From Candidatus Symbiobacter sp. (lineage in GTDB: Bacteria; Pseudomonadota; Alphaproteobacteria; Elsterales; Elsteraceae), in NCBI GenBank assembly GCA_030054015.1, contig JASGCR010000088.1:1-8098 (forward strand): a stretch of DNA of 8,098 bases, given 5' to 3'. The position numbers were made by a program, and so were the translations under genes. Each line of letters opens with the position of its first letter. Positions within the stretch are counted from its first letter, which is position 1. Shown piece after piece: positions 4,096-8,098 of the stretch. The notes beneath the pieces were generated by a model, which saw only the letters and a program-made list of their open reading frames with translations, had not been told where the DNA came from and ran no database searches.

Positions 4096-7000
4096 TTGAC
4101 CCCATTGCCGCCTGAAATCCCCCCCGCCAGCCCATCATCCATCCCCCCCCATCAACCGCCTGGCGAAGATCAACACCGCCCAGAATTTCACCTGTTCATT
4201 GACCGGCCGGTGGCGACATTTTTGTTGATGGTGGCCTTGTTTGCGGCGGGGTTGTATGGCTATGTCTTGCTGCCGGTTTCATCTCTGCCGGAAGTGGAAT
4301 TTCCCAGTTTGCGCGTGACGGCGGAATGGCCGGGTGCCAGTCCCACCACCATGGCCCAGGCGGTGACATCGCCGTTGGAACAACAATTGGGGCAGATTAA
4401 CGGCTTGACCAGCATGGTCTCGACCAGTGCCTTTGGCTTGGCCGCCATTAATCTGCAATTTGACCTGTCGCGCCCGCTCGAAGCGGTGGCCCAGGATGTC
4501 GAATCCGCCCTGAACAGCGCGTCGGCTTTATTGCCAAGATCGCTGCCGCGTTCGCCCTCTTATGACAAAGTTAATCCGGCGGATGCGCCGATCATGATTT
4601 TGGCGGTGACCTCGACCGGTATCAGCTTTGATCAATTGCAAATACTCACCAATAACGTGCTGGTGCCGAAATTGGCCGAAGCCCCTGGCGTAGGTCTCGT
4701 GGCCTTGGCGGGGGGCGAGCGCACCGCCCTGCGCATCAAGGCCGATCCGCAACGCCTGGCCGGGTATGGCTTGAATCTGGCGGATATTCGCAATATGGCG
4801 GCCAAATCGCATTTGGTGGGAGCCAAAGGCGAGATCCAGGGCAATCGTTTATCTTATGCCATTAATGCCGATGACCAGCTTTTGGGGATACAGCCTTGGC
4901 GTGATTTGGTGATTGCGGTCAATAATGGGGCGCCGGTGCGCTTGTCCGACGTGGCCAGCATCGATTTTGGCCTTGAAAATGATCGCCAAGGGGCCTGGCT
5001 GTACCAAGGCTTAGGCGTACCCCAAAACCCGCCGAACCGGTCGGGCAAGCCGGGCAGCCAAGACCAACAAAACCAACAAGACCGCAGGGCTGATCCCAAA
5101 CCCCTGAGCCACGCCCCGGCTTTGATTTTGACGGTGCAACGCCAACCTGGGGCCAATGTGGTCAAAACCGTGGCGCGGCTGCATGAAATCTTGCCGCAAA
5201 TCCAAGCCCAAATGCCGCAAAGCGTGGCAATTGAAATCGTGTCGGATCGCACCGTGACGATCCAGGCCTCGCTGACCGATATGCAGTTTACTTTGGTCGG
5301 CAGCGCGGTGTTGGTGGTGTTGGTGATGTTGGTGTTTTTGGGCAGTTTGCGGGCGACTTTGGTCTCGGCAGTGTCGCTGCCTTTGTCGGTGGTGGGGACA
5401 TTTGCCGTCATGTATCTGGCGGGTTTTAGCCTCAACAACCTAACCCTGATGGCTTTGGCGATAGCGACCGGTTTTGTGGTGGATGATGCCATTGTCATGA
5501 CCGAAAACATCTTTCGCTATCGGGAGCAAGGGATGTCCATGCGCTTGGCCGCGATTCGGGGGGCGCGGCAAATTACCTTTACGGTCATATCCCTGACGGT
5601 TTCCCTGGTCGCGGTGTTTATCCCGCTTTTGTTTATGGGCGGGGTGGTCGGGCGGTTGTTCCGCGAATTTGCGGTGTCGCTGTCGGTGGCGGTGCTGGTG
5701 TCGGCTTTGATTTCGCTGTCGCTGACGCCCATGTTGTGCGGCACTGAATTAGGCGGCGTCTCCGAGGCGGGCAACCGGCCTGGTCATATCCCAGGGCATC
5801 AACCAGGACGTATCCCAGGGCGTGTCCCAGGGCATAACCGCCTGCCCGCCAAAATCAGCTGGCACAAGCGTATGGGGCGGCGTTTGGACGATTTCCTGGC
5901 CCTGAGCGCGCGCGGGCAAGATTACGTCTTGGCATATTACCGCCAAAGCCTGAGCCATATTATTCAATGGCGGAAAATCGTGCTGTTGGTCGTGGTGGGT
6001 ACCATAGTCGCCACGATGGGGTTGTTTTGGGTGGTGCCAAAAGGATTCTTGCCCGCCCAAGACACTGCCTTGCTGAGCGGCATTGTCGATGGTGGCCCCG
6101 ATTATTCTTATGGCAAATTGGCGCAATCCTCGGCTCAATTATTGGCGTTATTGGCCGATGATCCGGCGGTGGAGCGGATTGGGGCGGTGGTCGGGGCCGG
6201 ACTCGATGCGGGCTTGCTGACCGGCGGCGGCAAGAGCGCGCATCTCTATATTGCCTTAAAGCCCAAAAGCGAACGCGCGGAAAGCTCGGAACAAATCATG
6301 CGTCGCCTGACCGAGAAAGCCAAACAAGTACCCGGTTTGAACTTATATCTGCAGGCGACCCAGGATTTGCAATTGGATCAACGTGTGGCGCGGGCGCGGT
6401 ACCAAATCACGCTGCATGATGTCGATGACCAGCGTTTGGCGGTGGCGGGGGTGGCGATGTTGGCGGCGATGCGGCAGCAAACTTCATTGATCGATGTGGC
6501 CAGCGACCAGCCCGATCCCGGCCCCGCCCAAAGCCTGGCCATTGATCGTGATGCGGCGGCCCGGCGGGGTGTGGCGGTGGCGGCGATTGCCGATGCCTTG
6601 TATGATGCCTATGGTCAACGCCAAATCGCCACGGTATTTACCGAATCCTCGACTTACCGTGTGATTCTTGAGGCGGCGCGTCCGGAAAAACCTGCCCTAA
6701 GCAATGATGCAAGCGATTCCGCTCCGGTTGAGGCGATGCCCGCCCCGACCATTGCCCTCAACCAAATTTATGTGCATGGCACGGCGGGGGCTTTGGTGCC
6801 GTTATCGTCTTTGGCGCGGATTGTCACGACCACCGCACCCGTGACCGTGACCCACCAGGGGCAATATCCTTCGGTCACTTTGTCGTTTAATTTGGCGGCG
6901 GGCGCGTCTTTGTCCCAGGCTTTGGTGGCGATTGAGCAAAGTCGGGCGGTTGCCCATTTGCCGGATTCAGTGTCCATGTCATTTTCAGGCGAAGTCGGCC

Positions 7001-7530
7001 AATTCCGCGATTCGCTGGACAATCAAGCTTGGTTGATTTTGGCATCCTTGTTCGTGGTCTATATTGTGCTGGGAATATTGTATGAAGATTTAATCCATCC
7101 CTTGACGATTTTGTCAACTTTGCCGTCGGCGGGGTTGGGGGCGTTGTTGTCGTTATTGTGGTTGGGACGGCCCCTGGACATGACGGCCTTGATCGGGATC
7201 GTGCTGCTCATCGGCATCGTCAAGAAAAACGGCATCATCATGATCGATTTCGCCTTGGAAGCGCAGCGCGAGCGCGGCCTTACGCCCGAACAAGCGATTT
7301 TTGACGCGGCGATTTTGCGCTTTCGCCCGATTATGATGACCAGTTTTGCCGCTTTGTTCGGGGCGGTGCCATTGGCTTTGGGGTTGGGGATTGGGGCGGA
7401 ATTGCGGCAGACTTTGGGGATTGTACTGATTGGGGGGTTGGTTCTGTCGCAAATTCTGACCTTATACACGACACCGGTGGTTTACCTGGCGTTTGAACAT
7501 TTGCGGCGGCGGTGGATAAGACGGGGGTGA
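4096..7530 (+). CDS. RND multidrug efflux permease, MdtB/MdtC-like (HAE-1 family)
   Basis: Proton-driven inner-membrane pump that passes drugs or other hydrophobic compounds to a periplasmic adaptor and outer-membrane channel. The 1144 residues show the full RND order: TM1 (about 35-57, FIDRPVATFLLMV), first periplasmic domain, TM2-6 (about 398-545), TM7 (628-647), second periplasmic domain, TM8-12 (about 979-1135). The proton relay is complete: D463 and D464 in TM4 (GFVVDDAIVM), K1044 in TM10 (VKKNGII), and R1077 at TM11 (RFRPIMMTS). Wording such as SLNNLTLMALAIATGFVVDD is closest to MdtB/MdtC as I recall them. About 100 residues exceed the usual 1025-1045: a Pro-rich N-terminal extension (1-30), a Gln/Pro-rich insert (305-340), a PG-repeat insert (550-595) and an acidic/Pro insert (868-885). 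The start is TTG 4096; an in-frame stop at 4057 and the absence of ATG before TM1 leave few alternatives. No adaptor or channel gene is in the window. Confidence 0.93.
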   Translation: MTPLPPEIPPASPSSIPPHQPPGEDQHRPEFHLFIDRPVATFLLMVALFAAGLYGYVLLPVSSLPEVEFPSLRVTAEWPGASPTTMAQAVTSPLEQQLGQINGLTSMVSTSAFGLAAINLQFDLSRPLEAVAQDVESALNSASALLPRSLPRSPSYDKVNPADAPIMILAVTSTGISFDQLQILTNNVLVPKLAEAPGVGLVALAGGERTALRIKADPQRLAGYGLNLADIRNMAAKSHLVGAKGEIQGNRLSYAINADDQLLGIQPWRDLVIAVNNGAPVRLSDVASIDFGLENDRQGAWLYQGLGVPQNPPNRSGKPGSQDQQNQQDRRADPKPLSHAPALILTVQRQPGANVVKTVARLHEILPQIQAQMPQSVAIEIVSDRTVTIQASLTDMQFTLVGSAVLVVLVMLVFLGSLRATLVSAVSLPLSVVGTFAVMYLAGFSLNNLTLMALAIATGFVVDDAIVMTENIFRYREQGMSMRLAAIRGARQITFTVISLTVSLVAVFIPLLFMGGVVGRLFREFAVSLSVAVLVSALISLSLTPMLCGTELGGVSEAGNRPGHIPGHQPGRIPGRVPGHNRLPAKISWHKRMGRRLDDFLALSARGQDYVLAYYRQSLSHIIQWRKIVLLVVVGTIVATMGLFWVVPKGFLPAQDTALLSGIVDGGPDYSYGKLAQSSAQLLALLADDPAVERIGAVVGAGLDAGLLTGGGKSAHLYIALKPKSERAESSEQIMRRLTEKAKQVPGLNLYLQATQDLQLDQRVARARYQITLHDVDDQRLAVAGVAMLAAMRQQTSLIDVASDQPDPGPAQSLAIDRDAAARRGVAVAAIADALYDAYGQRQIATVFTESSTYRVILEAARPEKPALSNDASDSAPVEAMPAPTIALNQIYVHGTAGALVPLSSLARIVTTTAPVTVTHQGQYPSVTLSFNLAAGASLSQALVAIEQSRAVAHLPDSVSMSFSGEVGQFRDSLDNQAWLILASLFVVYIVLGILYEDLIHPLTILSTLPSAGLGALLSLLWLGRPLDMTALIGIVLLIGIVKKNGIIMIDFALEAQRERGLTPEQAIFDAAILRFRPIMMTSFAALFGAVPLALGLGIGAELRQTLGIVLIGGLVLSQILTLYTTPVVYLAFEHLRRRWIRRG
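4119..4150 (+). repeat. two poly-C runs in the N-terminal extension of the pump gene
   Basis: C7 at 4119-4125 and C8 at 4143-4150 encode prolines between the TTG start and the first membrane segment. Homopolymers of this length can change by slippage. A one-base change would break the frame before any membrane segment is made. Confidence 0.7.
5779..5838 (+). repeat. 12-bp tandem repeat, five units, inside the pump gene
   Basis: Five consecutive 12-base units of the form CCAGGGCRTRTC encode PGHI, PGHQ, PGRI, PGRV and PGHN (residues 562-581). They sit in the cytoplasmic loop after TM6, where relatives have a short linker. The period keeps the reading frame, so unit gain or loss would change only loop length. 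Confidence 0.85.
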
Positions 7531-7691
7531 GGGGGTGGCGGCGGAAATCTATTTGCAATTTGCGTAATGAGCAAAATGATGGTTGTGAATTGCGCGAAAA
7601 AATATTTTGCCTTTGGATAGAAATTATGACAGACTAAAACCATGATAATTGCGCAAACGAATTAGAAATGTCCATTGAACGGAGAGTGGCT
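7531..7691 (+). other. gap between the pump gene and the small ORF
   Basis: No gene and no convincing terminator after the pump gene. The octamer AATTGCGC occurs twice (7588-7595 and 7647-7654), 59 bases apart, which could be an operator pair or chance. A GATAAT hexamer lies at 7644-7649 without a good -35 box at the right distance. The region is AT-richer than the pump gene. Confidence 0.3.
7681..7686 (+). promoter_or_regulatory. ribosome binding site deciding the start of the small ORF
   Basis: GGAGAG lies 5 bases before the ATG at 7692. The in-frame ATG at 7668 has no comparable site, so the downstream start is preferred. Confidence 0.6.
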
Positions 7692-8012
7692 ATGACAAGT
7701 TTTGCAAAGAATAGATCAATGGATAGTGACGGCGACGTTTTGCTGAGCAGGAATAAGCCATCGGCTAAAAATTCGCTGGCTACAGCTCCGCAGACTCGGA
7801 TTTATGCAGCAGAAATAGGTAGTAGCTGGGCAAAAAATCCAGCCCTTGCGGCAAAAAATAATTCTGCACGTGACGCTTCTGGTACAAATGCAATGGAATT
7901 GCCAAAAATTGCGATGACAGCCGAGCAATGGCGTTTATCTCAGGAATTAAACCGTAACCCCCCCCCAATTACCCCTATGATGGACAAGTTATTGCGTGAA
8001 CGTGGGTTGTAG
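7692..8012 (+). CDS. small protein with DUF1778/TacA-like C-terminal tail, function unknown
   Basis: A 106-residue protein from the ATG at 7692 (114 residues from 7668). The first 75 residues are polar, rich in Ala, Ser, Asn and Lys, without a clear fold or a ribbon-helix-helix. The end, MTAEQWRLSQELNRNPPP followed by ITPMMDKLLRERGL, has a Trp, a Pro-Pro ten residues later, then Pro and Leu-Leu at positions that match, from memory, the toxin-neutralising tail of TacA-type (DUF1778) antitoxins. That link is tentative, since the DNA-binding half is missing and no GNAT toxin start follows in the remaining 86 bases. The prolines come from a C9 run. It is the only gene between the pump gene and the second repeat copy. 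Coding is likely given the Shine-Dalgarno site and open frame; function is unknown. Confidence 0.55.
   Translation: MTSFAKNRSMDSDGDVLLSRNKPSAKNSLATAPQTRIYAAEIGSSWAKNPALAAKNNSARDASGTNAMELPKIAMTAEQWRLSQELNRNPPPITPMMDKLLRERGL
7958..7966 (+). repeat. C9 homopolymer inside the small ORF
   Basis: Nine consecutive C bases encode the PPP of the C-terminal tail. A one-base slip would replace the last residues. A further C8 run follows after the gene at 8040-8047. Confidence 0.8.
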
Positions 8013-8055
8013 AAGCAATTTTTTGTACCATAGAACTTACCCCCCCCTCAATACC

Positions 8056-8098
8056 TAAAAGGAAGAGCGTCATTACCCGCCGGACTGCAAGCGGATTG
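8056..8098. repeat. cloverleaf palindromic repeat element, copy 2 (cut by window end)
   Basis: From 8066 the sequence repeats the left end of the element at 3840: 27 of the first 29 bases agree (AGCGTCATTACCC.CC.GAC, then TGCAAGCGG). The bases 8056-8074 are also the exact reverse complement of 3978-3996 at the right end of copy 1. This shows that the border sequence TAAAAGGAAGAGCGTCATT belongs to the element and that copy 1 has lost it on its left side. The rest lies outside the window. Confidence 0.8.

Noticed and set aside
4854..5510. 218-codon open frame on the minus strand under the pump gene
   Set aside because: It is an antisense shadow of a strongly conserved RND coding sequence; its translation is low in meaningful motifs and rich in Thr, Arg and Lys.
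5749..6138. 129-codon minus-strand frame, ending in a tandem peptide repeat
   Set aside because: Antisense shadow of the pump gene; the repeat is just the reverse of the 12-bp tandem array.

Overview
The window looks like part of a Gram-negative, probably proteobacterial chromosome; alphaproteobacterial is my guess only. The grounds are the tripartite-type RND pump, the metabolic kinase and intergenic palindromic repeats. Two GC-rich housekeeping-type genes, glycerol kinase (99-1604, +) and an MdtB/MdtC-like RND inner-membrane pump (4096-7530, +), flank a clearly AT-richer island at about 1740-3780. No tRNA, rRNA, transposase or CRISPR array is visible.

Layout. 1-98 holds a C7/G7 hairpin, a short dispersed repeat and the ribosome binding site of glpK. 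1605-1790 is the convergent gap between glpK and the minus-strand island and contains a long inverted repeat (1616-1710) related to the sequence just before glpK. 1791-3713 (minus) is a tight five-gene array in the order B3-A2-B2-A1-B1. The A proteins are HicA-like, with a conserved His24 and a SHG motif, and the B proteins carry a HicB-like domain at the C-terminal side of a family-specific leader. The array is an imperfect tandem duplication with a period of about 745 bp. Conserved blocks (3' half of A plus start of B; N-terminal half of B2 and B3) alternate with divergent blocks (C-terminal part of B plus N-terminal half of the next A), and B3 is a visible mosaic of B1-like and B2-like sequence.

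3714-4095 is the divergent region between the array and the pump gene. It contains a 147-bp element (3840-3986) whose outer arms pair and enclose three further hairpins, a cloverleaf-shaped palindromic repeat. A second copy starts at about 8066 and runs off the window. A 45-codon reading frame starts inside this element and ends overlapping the first B gene (ATGA).

The pump gene has a TTG start, a proline-rich N-terminal extension encoded across two poly-C runs, and three low-complexity insertions, one of them a 12-bp tandem repeat. No periplasmic adaptor or outer-membrane channel gene is in the window. 7692-8012 (+) is a small unrecognised gene whose C-terminal tail resembles the end of DUF1778/TacA-type antitoxins and contains a C9 run.

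The kinase and pump are recognisable functions. The most distinctive part is the mosaic B-A-B-A-B array, a probable HicAB-type toxin-antitoxin locus that appears to be diversifying by duplication and recombination. That function is inferred from motifs and gene order and is not demonstrated.
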